The translations under genes and the position numbers were made by a program. Below, in pieces: positions 38,080 through 46,870 of a stretch of 64,000 nucleotides of DNA (the first letter of the stretch is position 1; each line of letters starts with the position of its first letter). The stretch covers positions 53,875-117,874 of the forward strand of contig MEOA01000002.1 of NCBI GenBank assembly GCA_001768515.1. Reading direction: 5' to 3'. Source of the DNA: Bacteroidetes bacterium GWE2_42_24 (lineage in GTDB: Bacteria > Bacteroidota > Bacteroidia > Bacteroidales > TTA-H9). The notes under the pieces were generated by a model that worked only from the letters and a program-made list of their open reading frames with translations, was not told where the DNA came from and ran no database searches.

Positions 38080-38387
38080 AGCTTTAGCTTTTCAATTGTA
38101 TTATGCAAACCGGCAATTTGATCCGACAACTTATCAAGACTTGTCGCCAAGTCTTTCGTCTCAGTTTTGCTGCTTTTGGACAAAGTCTCAGCAATCCGGG
38201 CAAATTCCAGTTCTTCCTTCAGTGATTCCATCTGATGAAGGAGGAACTCACCTGTAAGGCCTGCCTTTTCGGGATCGGAGAAATGATCGGCAAAAGTCTT
38301 CGTAAAGGCCTCTATGAAAGCTTCGCGGTCGTGCAGACCATACGAAAGGCCAAGCCTGATGAGAAAATTTAAATTCGCATTCATCAT
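38076..38387 (-). CDS. Phasin-like coiled-coil small protein
   Basis: A 103-residue helical protein, Glu/Lys-rich with a C-terminal heptad pattern (LATSLDKLSDQIAGLHNTIEKL). It overlaps the ABC1-kinase gene start by 4 bp, indicating translational coupling. Small coiled-coil partners of this kind commonly sit upstream of UbiB-type kinases in Bacteroidota; I infer an accessory role. ATG at 38387 is preferred over an upstream TTG. No enzyme motif. Confidence 0.6.
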   Translation of the reverse strand: MMNANLNFLIRLGLSYGLHDREAFIEAFTKTFADHFSDPEKAGLTGEFLLHQMESLKEELEFARIAETLSKSSKTETKDLATSLDKLSDQIAGLHNTIEKLKL

Positions 38388-38695
38388 CGAAAAATTTGGC
38401 AATAAAAATACTTAAATATTAAATTCTTTAAACCATACCTGATCTCCGAAAAACCAGCAGGATAGTACGTAAATAGTACTTTGATCTAAGGATGAGCCAA
38501 CCGGACAAAATCAGCAATCATTCCACGACCCATAAAATTGAAAATATTCTTCTTTTCAGCTCAAAGAAATGCCCCTTCAGACAAAAGCGAGAACATGAGT
38601 CATGCCAGGATTTTTCTTTAGGAAGGGACCTTAGTCCTGCAAAGGCAGAAAACATCTTTTCGCTATCCGGGCATGAGAGTTCAGCGCTGACTTAC

Positions 38696-38703
38696 TATCT
38701 TTG
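38696..38703 (+). promoter_or_regulatory. -7 element of comB
   Basis: TATCTTTG, 19 bp before the comB ATG; no TTTG at -33. The rest of 38388-38722 holds nothing I can support. Confidence 0.45.
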
Positions 38704-38722
38704 CCACAATATTTAATCATTC

Positions 38723-39502
38723 ATGAATTTGAATCCCTCCCGTAACATTGAAGTTTGCCTCACTCCTGCCCTGTTACCTTTTTGTTTATCTAACACGCCA
38801 TTAATTGTGGTGGTGGTGGATATTCTCAGGGCTACTACCTCCATCTGCACCGCCTTCGATTATGGAGTAAAGGCCATTTTTCCGGTAGCAGGACTCCACG
38901 AGGCCAAAGCTATGAAGAGAAAAGGATATAAAGTAGCCGCTGAACGGGAAGGAGTGATACTCGACTTTGCCGACTACGGAAACTCTGCTTTTAACTTCAT
39001 GAATGAAAACATCAAAGGAGAAACCATTGTTTATTCAACTACCAACGGCACGCAGACAATAGGGCTGGCTGCTCAAAAAGGGGTTGTAGTCATCGGAGCC
39101 TTTTCCAACATCACAGCCCTCACTGAGGCCCTGAAGTGCTGGCAGGGGAACGTCATGATTCTCTGTTCCGGATGGAAGAACAGGTTTAACCTCGAAGACA
39201 CTTTATTCGCCGGAGCCGTGGCAAAAAGGCTTCTGGCGGAATCGGGTTATACAACACACGATGATGCTACCAATGGTGCCATTGAACTCTGGAATGCAAA
39301 CTGCGACAATATTCCGGGTTTTCTGGCTAATGCAGAACACCGTGAGCGGCTTCGCCGTCTTAAACTCGACGATGTGATTGACTATTCTTTTACCCAGGAC
39401 ACATGTCAATCGGTACCTATAATGCACAACCACCTGCTGATTGATGGCAGGCGGATAGGGTTTCCTGCCGCATTCGAAATACAATCTCAAAACAAATTAT
39501 AA
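38723..39502 (+). CDS. comB: 2-phosphosulfolactate phosphatase-like protein
   Basis: A 259-residue member of the ComB family. Characteristic segments: VVVVDILRATTSICTAF near residue 30, AEREG...DFADYGNSAFNF, VYSTTNGTQTI and CSGWKNRFNLEDTLFAG. ComB removes phosphate from 2-phosphosulfolactate in coenzyme M and sulfolactate metabolism. No comA/comC partner is visible, so the pathway here is uncertain; sulfolactate or sulfonolipid-related metabolism are possibilities. Gene stands alone between two strands. Confidence 0.85.
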   Translation: MNLNPSRNIEVCLTPALLPFCLSNTPLIVVVVDILRATTSICTAFDYGVKAIFPVAGLHEAKAMKRKGYKVAAEREGVILDFADYGNSAFNFMNENIKGETIVYSTTNGTQTIGLAAQKGVVVIGAFSNITALTEALKCWQGNVMILCSGWKNRFNLEDTLFAGAVAKRLLAESGYTTHDDATNGAIELWNANCDNIPGFLANAEHRERLRRLKLDDVIDYSFTQDTCQSVPIMHNHLLIDGRRIGFPAAFEIQSQNKL

Positions 39503-39528
39503 CAATTCACGTTTTAACCTTCCAAATT

Positions 39529-41574
39529 ATGAAATCACATTTTTTTATGATTGCACTGGCAACAACCCTGCTGGCAGGATGTGGTAATCAGCAGCAGACA
39601 CAACAACCTACTGATCAGCCACCATTTAAATATCAGGTTGATCAGTTCGCCGACCTGAAAGTACTCCGTTATCAGGTCCCCGGCTTCGATTCCCTCTCAC
39701 TAAAACAGAAAGAGCTCGTCTATTATCTGAGTCAGGCAGCCCTTTGCGGACGTGACATCATGTTTGACCAAAACTTCAAATACAACCTCGCGGTCAGACG
39801 TACATGTGAAGCTATTTACAAAGGCTACAAAGGTGACCGTGAAACAGAAGACTTTAAAAACTTCACAACCTACCTTAAAAGGATGTGGTTCAGCAACGGA
39901 ATTCACCATCATTACTCGAACGACAAATTCTTTCCTCAAATTAGCGAGGCCTCTTTTGCAGAGCTGGTTGAAAACTCAGAAGGCGTTGAATTTCCGAAAC
40001 TTGAAGGTGAAACTCCCGATCAGTTTATCACCAGAATATCCACCATTATATTTGATCCTACGGTTGGAGCCAAGCGGATTGACCAAACCGAAGGAATTGA
40101 TATGGTAAAGGCTTCAGCAGTTAATCTCTATGAAGGTGTAACTCAGAAAGAAGTTGAAAACTTCTATAATGCTATGCGCAAACCTGGTGATAATCAGCCG
40201 GTCTCCTATGGACTGAATTCAAAGGTTGTAAAAGAAAACGGAAAAATCGTTGAAAAGAAATGGACTACTGACGGATTGTATGGTCAGGCCATTAGTCAGA
40301 TTGTCTATTGGCTTGAAAAGGCCGTCGGCGTTGCAGAGGATGAATCACAGCGAACAGGTCTCCTGAAACTGATTAATTATTATAAAACCGGAGACCTGAA
40401 GACGTGGGATGAGTATAATGTTATCTGGGTTCAGGACACTTCACTGGTCGATTATGTCAATGGATTCATCGAAGTGTATGGTGATCCTCTTGGCATGAAA
40501 GCAGGATGGGAATCGGTTGTCAACTTCAAAGATATGGAAGCTACCCACAGGGCAACAACCATCAGCAGTAATGCGCAGTGGTTTGAAGACAATTCACCCA
40601 TTGATCCCCGGTTTAAGAAAGAAACCGTGAAAGGTGTATCAGCAAAGGTTATCACCGTTGCTCAGCTTGGTGGTGATTGTTATCCCACAACACCAATTGG
40701 CATCAACCTTCCGAATGCAAACTGGATCAGGGCACAACACGGCTCTAAGTCAGTTACCATGGAGAATATTACGTACGCTTACAATCAGGCTTCAATGGGC
40801 AGTGGCTTTCTCGAAGAATTTGCCTATTCACCTGAAGAAATCGAATTGTCAAAAAAATATGGTCCATTGGCCGATAATCTTCACACCGACCTACACGAGT
40901 GTCTGGGTCATGGTTCAGGAAAGTTGTTACCTGGTGTTACCACCGATGCCCTGCGTAATTATCATTCACCCGTAGAAGAGACACGCGCCGATCTTTTCGC
41001 ACTTTATTACCTGGCAGATCCTAAGATGATTGAGCTTGGTCTGGTGACCGGAGAAAACGAATACAAAGCGGAATACATCAGTTATATTCGTAATGGGATG
41101 ATGACCCAGCTTACACGTATTGAGCCAGGCAAGAACATCGAACAGGCCCATATGCGCAATCGTTCCCTCATTGCCCACTGGGTATATGAAAAAGGTTCGG
41201 CAGAGAACGTGATTGAAAAGAAAACCCGCGACGGGAAGACCTATTTTGTCATTAATGACTTCCATAAACTTCGTAATCTCTTCGGACAATTGCTCATAGA
41301 AGTACAGCGAATTACATCGGAAGGCGACTATGAAGCTGCCAGAAAGCTGGTCGAAAACTATGGGGTGAAAGTCGATCAGGTTTTGCACAAAGAAGTCCTT
41401 GAGCGCTACGGAAAGCTTAAACTGGCGCCCTATGGAGGATTCATGAATCCGGTATTTGTTCCTGTCATGGAAAATGACAAGATCATTGATGTTAAAGTTG
41501 AGTATCCTGATAATTACATCGAACAGATGATGCAATACTCGGCAAACTACAGTTATCTTCCCACCTATAATTAA
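39529..41574 (+). CDS. Dipeptidyl peptidase III lipoprotein (M49)
   Basis: A 681-residue zinc peptidase of family M49 that removes dipeptides from the N terminus of peptides. Lipobox LLAGC near residue 18 predicts an exported lipoprotein. The zinc motif HECLGH is at residues 456-461, with the third ligand in EETRAD at 483-484. The length is close to full-length DPP III. Followed by a terminator at 41591-41623. Together with the tricorn-like protease it points to peptide use in the periplasm. Confidence 0.94.
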   Translation: MKSHFFMIALATTLLAGCGNQQQTQQPTDQPPFKYQVDQFADLKVLRYQVPGFDSLSLKQKELVYYLSQAALCGRDIMFDQNFKYNLAVRRTCEAIYKGYKGDRETEDFKNFTTYLKRMWFSNGIHHHYSNDKFFPQISEASFAELVENSEGVEFPKLEGETPDQFITRISTIIFDPTVGAKRIDQTEGIDMVKASAVNLYEGVTQKEVENFYNAMRKPGDNQPVSYGLNSKVVKENGKIVEKKWTTDGLYGQAISQIVYWLEKAVGVAEDESQRTGLLKLINYYKTGDLKTWDEYNVIWVQDTSLVDYVNGFIEVYGDPLGMKAGWESVVNFKDMEATHRATTISSNAQWFEDNSPIDPRFKKETVKGVSAKVITVAQLGGDCYPTTPIGINLPNANWIRAQHGSKSVTMENITYAYNQASMGSGFLEEFAYSPEEIELSKKYGPLADNLHTDLHECLGHGSGKLLPGVTTDALRNYHSPVEETRADLFALYYLADPKMIELGLVTGENEYKAEYISYIRNGMMTQLTRIEPGKNIEQAHMRNRSLIAHWVYEKGSAENVIEKKTRDGKTYFVINDFHKLRNLFGQLLIEVQRITSEGDYEAARKLVENYGVKVDQVLHKEVLERYGKLKLAPYGGFMNPVFVPVMENDKIIDVKVEYPDNYIEQMMQYSANYSYLPTYN

Positions 41575-41590
41575 TTATTAGCAAAATTTC

Positions 41591-41623
41591 AAAGAGGTCG
41601 TCACCATGTTGGCGGCCTTTTTT
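41591..41623 (+). terminator. Intrinsic terminator after the M49 gene
   Basis: Stem AGGTCGTCA with TGGCGGCCT (two G-U pairs), 6-nt loop, followed by seven T; 20 bp past the stop. Confidence 0.85.
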
Positions 41624-41723
41624 ATGTTAATGGGTCAAAAAAACAACACCTCGATGTAATCCTTATCAGGGCAAGGTTCCAGAAGACAGGACTTTATTAC
41701 GGAATAATTACACAAAAAAAAAC

Positions 41724-41754
41724 TTGACAATTGTGTAGTTGTGCGTTACTTTTA
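41724..41754 (+). promoter_or_regulatory. Promoter upstream of Crp/Fnr regulator
   Basis: TTGA (41724-41727), 19 bp, TACTTTTA (41747-41754). Transcription would begin near 41761, leaving a leader of about 142 nt that contains the small ORF at 41777. Confidence 0.55.
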
Positions 41755-41776
41755 CTGAACAATTTAGTAAGGCGTG

Positions 41777-41866
41777 ATGTTAATCACGTACCCGATTTAT
41801 TCGGAGGTTGTAAGACAGTTGCGTGAGATTGAGAAAGAAATAAACGTTAACCGCCGTCAACGGTAG
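41777..41866 (+). CDS. Possible 29-residue leader peptide ORF
   Basis: ATG-to-TAG reading frame of 29 codons (MLITYPIYSEVVRQLREIEK...) between the promoter and the Crp/Fnr start, 36 bp before that ATG. It has a helical, charged C-terminal half. Nothing identifies it; it may be a regulatory leader or chance. Confidence 0.3.
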   Translation: MLITYPIYSEVVRQLREIEKEINVNRRQR

Positions 41867-41902
41867 GATTATCTGCTATCTGATGGTAAAATACACAGAA
41901 AA

Positions 41903-42550
41903 ATGAAAAACAAACCTATTTCACTTGCCAACATCAGCCAACTGACTGATGAGTCACTTATGGCACAATTGAAGACCTGCCCGGTAAAGTCATTCAAAGA
42001 AAAGACCTTATTGATGGCAGAAGGCGATCCTGTTGCATATCTGCCTGTCGTTATCAGCGGACGTTTACGCGTTACCCGCAATGATGATTCTGGCCGTGAG
42101 GTCTTGCTTTACCAGGTTATGGATGGTGAAGCCTGCGTGATTACACTAACCTCAGGTGCTGTAAACGAAACCAGCCGGGTATCATTGACTGCCGATGCCG
42201 GAACAATAGTAATGCTAATTCCCTCACAGCTCAGTCTGGACTGGCTTGACAACTTCCCTGAATGGCGACGGTTTATTTTCAACCTCTGCCATATAAAACT
42301 TGGAAATCTGGTTCGTGTTATTGACTCTATGAGCTTCCAAACTACAAACGAACGGATTATCCGCCGGCTGGAAGAGTCTCTGGCCCTCGGACAGACTGAA
42401 ATATTCATCACTCATCAGCAACTGGCAGCCGAAATCGGCACTGCTCGTGAAGTTATCAGTCGTTTATTGAAAAAAATGGAACACGAAGGCAAGCTTAAAT
42501 TGCACCGCGGACGTATTCTGTTAACTAATTTTCCGTTAAAACATTTTTAA
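41903..42550 (+). CDS. Crp/Fnr-family transcriptional regulator
   Basis: A 215-residue regulator: N-terminal cyclic-nucleotide-type effector domain (residues about 20-130) and a C-terminal winged HTH (IFITHQQLAAEIGTAREVISRLLKKMEHEG, residues about 165-195) with the arginine-rich recognition helix typical of the family. Cys25 and Cys78 are the only N-terminal cysteines, too few for an FNR iron-sulfur cluster. Followed by a DUF2892 gene 19 bp on, so it may control that gene. The effector is unknown. Confidence 0.88.
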   Translation: MKNKPISLANISQLTDESLMAQLKTCPVKSFKEKTLLMAEGDPVAYLPVVISGRLRVTRNDDSGREVLLYQVMDGEACVITLTSGAVNETSRVSLTADAGTIVMLIPSQLSLDWLDNFPEWRRFIFNLCHIKLGNLVRVIDSMSFQTTNERIIRRLEESLALGQTEIFITHQQLAAEIGTAREVISRLLKKMEHEGKLKLHRGRILLTNFPLKHF

Positions 42551-42569
42551 ACTAAAATGATCATTTGAT

Positions 42570-42761
42570 ATGAACATAAAGAAAAATGTCGGTAATACTG
42601 ACCGTATTATCCGCATTGCTATAGGCCTTGCAATAGGCGCTGCAGGCATCTGGTTCGAAAGTTACTGGGGACTGTTGGGCTTGATTCCTATTATTACAGC
42701 CTTTATCAGATTCTGCCCCCTCTATTGCCCGCTGGGACTAGATACCGGTTGCAAAAAATAA
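42570..42761 (+). CDS. DUF2892 membrane protein
   Basis: A 63-residue protein with two short hydrophobic segments (IRIAIGLAIGAAGIWF and LLGLIPIITAFIRF) and the conserved CPLYCPLGLDT motif of DUF2892, found with rhodanese YgaP. It is 19 bp downstream of the Crp/Fnr gene and probably shares its transcript. Small inner membrane protein of unknown action, possibly tied to sulfur or nitrosative stress by its wider family. Confidence 0.85.
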   Translation: MNIKKNVGNTDRIIRIAIGLAIGAAGIWFESYWGLLGLIPIITAFIRFCPLYCPLGLDTGCKK

Positions 42762-42784
42762 ATCCGGCTTATATACAAATTCAG

Positions 42785-42815
42785 AAGGGTGTCATTCAGA
42801 TGGCACCCTTTTCTT
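42785..42815 (+). terminator. Intrinsic terminator of crp/fnr-DUF2892 unit
   Basis: Stem AAGGGTGTCA with TGGCACCCTT (one G-U pair), 6-nt loop, followed by TTCTTTT. Confidence 0.85.
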
Positions 42816-43441
42816 TTGCTTAACCATATTTTAGAGACTTCGAAACCATAGTCTCTTCCATCAGGTTTCTTCTCAGGTTGCCATGTTCTGGCATATATTT
42901 TCGGTTAAAGGAATTATTCAGATCAATTATCAGAAAAGGCAGCCCTTATCAGCATAAGCACCGGAATTATTATGCTAGTCAAGTTGTATTCAATAAATCA
43001 AGGTAATGTAACACCATTCGGCTTTTTCACCTTTGCTGTTTTAAAATTCAGGTTAAAATATTTACCAGAAGCCAATTACCATTCAAGCCCATTGGAAATA
43101 TTCTGTTTTGGAAAAGGGGGCATTCTACAGGCTGACATTTGATTTCACTACAACCTGCCTGCTATATCACCTCAGGCAGGGTATTCAAGATGCACAAAAA
43201 CTTTGGTGTATTGTTTGTACTGCATCAGAAACTTGCATAAAGCTAACAGGCAATAGTTTGCCTAAACAGTTCCGAAACGGCATCTACATATTATGATGTC
43301 AGCTATCTTATGAATAAGTCAGAAAAAGACCAATGACAAAGGAACCTCTGGTGTCGGGTTTTAAAACGACAAATTCAAGAGTACCTTCGCACCATAATAT
43401 CCGCCAAACAAGCAAATTAATTATCAGCTAACTACAGCACA
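42816..43441. other. Intergenic, nothing recognised
   Basis: The only reading (43108-43296) shows no family motif. No RNA gene or repeat that I can support. Confidence 0.4.
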
Positions 43442-44206
43442 CTAATACATATTGTTGACCTCATTGACGGGTTGTATCCGCCCATTGCTGATCACAAACA
43501 CCTTCCATGATGTACCCCGTTGATCAGGGGTAATCTGCCAGTTATGCATCAACTGGTTGTTGCCATAAACCCTGACAACGGCCTTCGATTTGGAAAGATC
43601 TTTACTCCTGGGACTGTTCTTATCGCTGTAATTCTTAATAAAATAAGTATAAGATGCCTGTTCGTCAATATTTTTCACGGTAATGGTCTCCGGTCCAAAG
43701 CCATCCCGATCATCGCGGTCAAGACGCGCCACCCCATCCTTCGACACATGAAGATTTTGATATGAAATATGATAGTCTCCTTCTTTCACCAGATGGGCAT
43801 CCATATCTTTGGGACGACGAGCCCATTCAACAACAACCCTCAGTGTTCCAAAATCAAGTACTGGACATACGGATATCCGGTTGTAAAAAATTGTACCTGC
43901 AATGACTTCAAAGGGGTATATAGCTTTAATAAACCCCTGTTTCGAAAATTCAAAGGCATACCGACCATCGGCAGGAATATCAAACAAAACCCTCCCCTGC
44001 ATATCGGAAGTAAACTCACCAATGCCTTCGATCTTAACATTGGCATCGGGAACTGTCTCACCGTTCTCGGCATTAAACAAACGTAGCACCAGCTTGCCGT
44101 CTACCATTTCTGTTTCGGCATCATCCAATTCGTCAAGCATCTTTTCAAACTGGGAGAATCCGCTCAGCGGAATCATAATTAACAGGAAATAAAGAAATCG
44201 TTTCAT
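43442..44206 (-). CDS. YfaP-like secreted protein
   Basis: A 254-residue exported protein (signal peptide to about residue 18, SGFSQ). Residues 35-115 form a carboxypeptidase-regulatory-like beta-sandwich (LVLRLFNAENGETVPDANV). The second half has the YfaP/DUF2135 type pattern RPKDMDAHLVKEGDYHISYQ with an acidic LDRDDRDGFGPE segment. Last gene of a minus-strand run with a 12-bp gap after the transglutaminase-like gene. Role unknown; a surface-binding or adaptor part is inferred. Confidence 0.7.
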   Translation of the reverse strand: MKRFLYFLLIMIPLSGFSQFEKMLDELDDAETEMVDGKLVLRLFNAENGETVPDANVKIEGIGEFTSDMQGRVLFDIPADGRYAFEFSKQGFIKAIYPFEVIAGTIFYNRISVCPVLDFGTLRVVVEWARRPKDMDAHLVKEGDYHISYQNLHVSKDGVARLDRDDRDGFGPETITVKNIDEQASYTYFIKNYSDKNSPRSKDLSKSKAVVRVYGNNQLMHNWQITPDQRGTSWKVFVISNGRIQPVNEVNNMY

Positions 44207-44218
44207 TGTAATCAGGAT

Positions 44219-46870
44219 TTATTTTAATATATCTTTTCGCATATTTACTTTCTGCTGTGAATGATCACTATCGTAATCAAACATCATATCGCCATTCTGC
44301 TTTGACAGACGAATAAAATTGAGGTCATACCAGACAACCATTTTTCCCACTTTAATCCCTGACAGAACATCGAATTGATAATCGCCCGACGACAGGGTAC
44401 TTATACTCAGTTGAGCTTTATTTTTCACTTTAATTTTATCAAACATGATATCCTTGCCATCCAGAGTCAGAATCGAGATGACTCCATTGCTGTTTCTTAC
44501 AAAACTAATCTTACCAATGTTCTTGTAAATACTGGGAGAACGTGTTCTGAATCCCGGATTAAACTTATCGAGCGCTGCCATCGCATCAGTTCCCGACAAC
44601 ACCATACCCATATCCTTTACCAGGTTGATGGCTGCAAACAATCCTGCCACACCTCTATCTGTCCGGTCAGATATCATCGCATCAGTCTCCTTCTTCAACA
44701 ATTCCGGAGACGCAGCCATAACGCCTGCAGCAAAGGATACTGTTGATGGGGTAGTGGCAAATACCCTGTTGACAATCCCGTTGTACACCACCTTTCCTGA
44801 CCCGTCGGAAAACAACCCATAGTCTCTGAAATCATCAAAAACCTCTGATTGCATGAGTCCCATCCTTTTACCATCGGTAGCAAAGGAGGCCGAAAAAGCA
44901 ACCGGTGCCGTCACGGGAATACTGTCGAGATTTAGTTTTCGAATCCAACGCAGATTACCTGCTGGCGTGTAAGAGGCAACAAAACCATCAGGCCGGTCTT
45001 CATTTGTGGACAGGCTGAGGCTTCCGGCGGTCAGGTTTCCACGGAAAGAACCCGCAACAAAGATATTTCCTTTCTCATCGGCAACAATGGAAACACCAAC
45101 AGTGTTTCCGGTTGATGTAAGCACTGAAAACCAATCCGGTTTTCCTGAATCCAATACCTTTCCTACAAAACATCCATTGACCTTATCGGTTGCAGGTAAT
45201 GCCTTCCCGCAAAAATTTGCAGAACCGCTGTAATAACCGGTCATAAGCGTAGCGCCATCAGAAAGGCCAATCGTGTTGTGCAAGTTGCTGCCTCTGAAAC
45301 ACCCGCCTTCTTCAACTCGTGACCATAACGACTGCATACCAGTCTCTGCTCCCCGAACATTTTCCATCGGAATTACAGTTGGTGAAATACCTGCAAAATT
45401 GGGCATTGTCCTCCCAACCGGTGCCCCGATATAGGTAGGATCTGATACGACAAACTTCCGATGGTCATAATTCACAAAATCACCGGGCACCTGTCTGGTG
45501 AAACAAACAGCGGTAGCCATATGCTCCGGGTATTCAAGGCCAACTACATCAAGCCCGAGCAAATCACGGACCAGGTAGGAAAACAAAACCGACCTGTCTT
45601 CACAATCACAGGAAGGATAGAAAAACACTTCATCGGCAAAGAAGAATTTTTCGTAACCAAATTGCTCAGGATCTGTTTTATAAGCAAAAGCATGTTGAAC
45701 AAATGCCAACAGAAATTCTACAGATTCCGCTTCATTCATGCCAACCATCATTGGTTTAAGAGATGCTGAAACCGACTCTTTCAACTGAAGAGATACAGCA
45801 GCATTGAAGTAGACATCCATTCCCAGTTGCGGAAAATCGTTATAAAGTCTGATCAATCCAGGATCGAAAGAAACCAGAATCTGGTGTTGCTTGCCTTTGT
45901 AATCAAACTTCAATGTCTTAGAGGAAACCTTCTTCCCCAGATCGATTGGTGAAGCAATATTAAAATCAACAGGACGTGAAGCACCGGTATAGTCTTTATC
46001 ATAAGTATTCAGGGATGTGCCCTCCACATCATTCATAATGTAGTAGTTCATGCCGTCTTCGGTAAGGTAACCCTTACCATAGACGGCTGATCCCGAAGGA
46101 ATCAGCAGCACAATTGCATTACCCTGAGTTGCAAGCCTCACACCATATCCCGACCTGACCATCAGAAACCATGTAGCCAGTGTCTGCCCTGTTTCATTGG
46201 TTGGATAAAGATACCCCGCAAACTTATTTACCAACAGATAATATGCATAATCATTCAGATTCAACTGCTCCTTTTGGGCAAGCAATTGCTCTACCAATCC
46301 TGCATATTGCGTCTTGCTGGCCTTTTCCCAATAAGTCGATATAGCCTTCCGCCCTGAAGGCTGAACGGGCACCTCAAAATTCCGATCATAATCAAGGTAT
46401 ACAGGCACATCATAGAAACGGAAGCTTACCGGAGTTGCACTATCAACCGGTTTTACCGGCCTCCTGACCGGAGGACGGGGAACCGCGACTGCCACCTGAA
46501 CAGGTGCCGCTGCAACAACTGGCTTTAACGGAATGGGGATATAAGTTTCACGTGGAGGTACTGATGGAGCCACATATTCCGGAACCACTACCGGTTTTGG
46601 TTTCTCAGGTTGCTTCTCAGGTTCTTTAACTTTATATGGTTTCCAACCGCTTTTTAGAAAATCGGCATACTCTTTATCGCGCTTGTCAACATAATCCTGG
46701 AAATCTTTTCTCATTCCTGCCAGATAGGCCTCTTCATCCTGTTTGAATTTTTTGAAGTTTTCTGCTTCCTGTTTACGGTACTCCTCCCATGTCTGGCTAT
46801 AAACAAAACTGCATGTCAGCGCCAGAATACCAATTAAAAAGCCAGGTAACCAACTTACTATTTTTTTCAT
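44219..46870 (-). CDS. Transglutaminase-like exported protein
   Basis: An 883-residue exported protein. Signal peptide (about 1-25), a Lys/Glu-rich coiled segment (26-90), a Pro/Lys/Val-rich linker (90-145), a beta-rich part, and a transglutaminase-like core with a plausible Cys423-His450-Asp477 triad (SCDCEDRS, EYPEHMATAV, VVSDPTY). C-terminal to it are propeller-like beta blades (GNIFVAGSFRGN). Peptide crosslinking or protease activity in the periplasm is possible. It overlaps the upstream gene by 4 bp and is followed closely by the YfaP-like gene. Confidence 0.72.
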   Translation of the reverse strand: MKKIVSWLPGFLIGILALTCSFVYSQTWEEYRKQEAENFKKFKQDEEAYLAGMRKDFQDYVDKRDKEYADFLKSGWKPYKVKEPEKQPEKPKPVVVPEYVAPSVPPRETYIPIPLKPVVAAAPVQVAVAVPRPPVRRPVKPVDSATPVSFRFYDVPVYLDYDRNFEVPVQPSGRKAISTYWEKASKTQYAGLVEQLLAQKEQLNLNDYAYYLLVNKFAGYLYPTNETGQTLATWFLMVRSGYGVRLATQGNAIVLLIPSGSAVYGKGYLTEDGMNYYIMNDVEGTSLNTYDKDYTGASRPVDFNIASPIDLGKKVSSKTLKFDYKGKQHQILVSFDPGLIRLYNDFPQLGMDVYFNAAVSLQLKESVSASLKPMMVGMNEAESVEFLLAFVQHAFAYKTDPEQFGYEKFFFADEVFFYPSCDCEDRSVLFSYLVRDLLGLDVVGLEYPEHMATAVCFTRQVPGDFVNYDHRKFVVSDPTYIGAPVGRTMPNFAGISPTVIPMENVRGAETGMQSLWSRVEEGGCFRGSNLHNTIGLSDGATLMTGYYSGSANFCGKALPATDKVNGCFVGKVLDSGKPDWFSVLTSTGNTVGVSIVADEKGNIFVAGSFRGNLTAGSLSLSTNEDRPDGFVASYTPAGNLRWIRKLNLDSIPVTAPVAFSASFATDGKRMGLMQSEVFDDFRDYGLFSDGSGKVVYNGIVNRVFATTPSTVSFAAGVMAASPELLKKETDAMISDRTDRGVAGLFAAINLVKDMGMVLSGTDAMAALDKFNPGFRTRSPSIYKNIGKISFVRNSNGVISILTLDGKDIMFDKIKVKNKAQLSISTLSSGDYQFDVLSGIKVGKMVVWYDLNFIRLSKQNGDMMFDYDSDHSQQKVNMRKDILK

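Noticed and set aside
38492..38716. A 74-codon ORF before comB
   Set aside because: It spans the comB -7 element and shows no domain features.
41903..42550. Calling the Crp/Fnr gene an FNR oxygen sensor
   Set aside because: It lacks the cysteine set needed for an iron-sulfur cluster.
43108..43296. A 62-codon plus-strand ORF
   Set aside because: No recognisable domain and no initiation or operon context.
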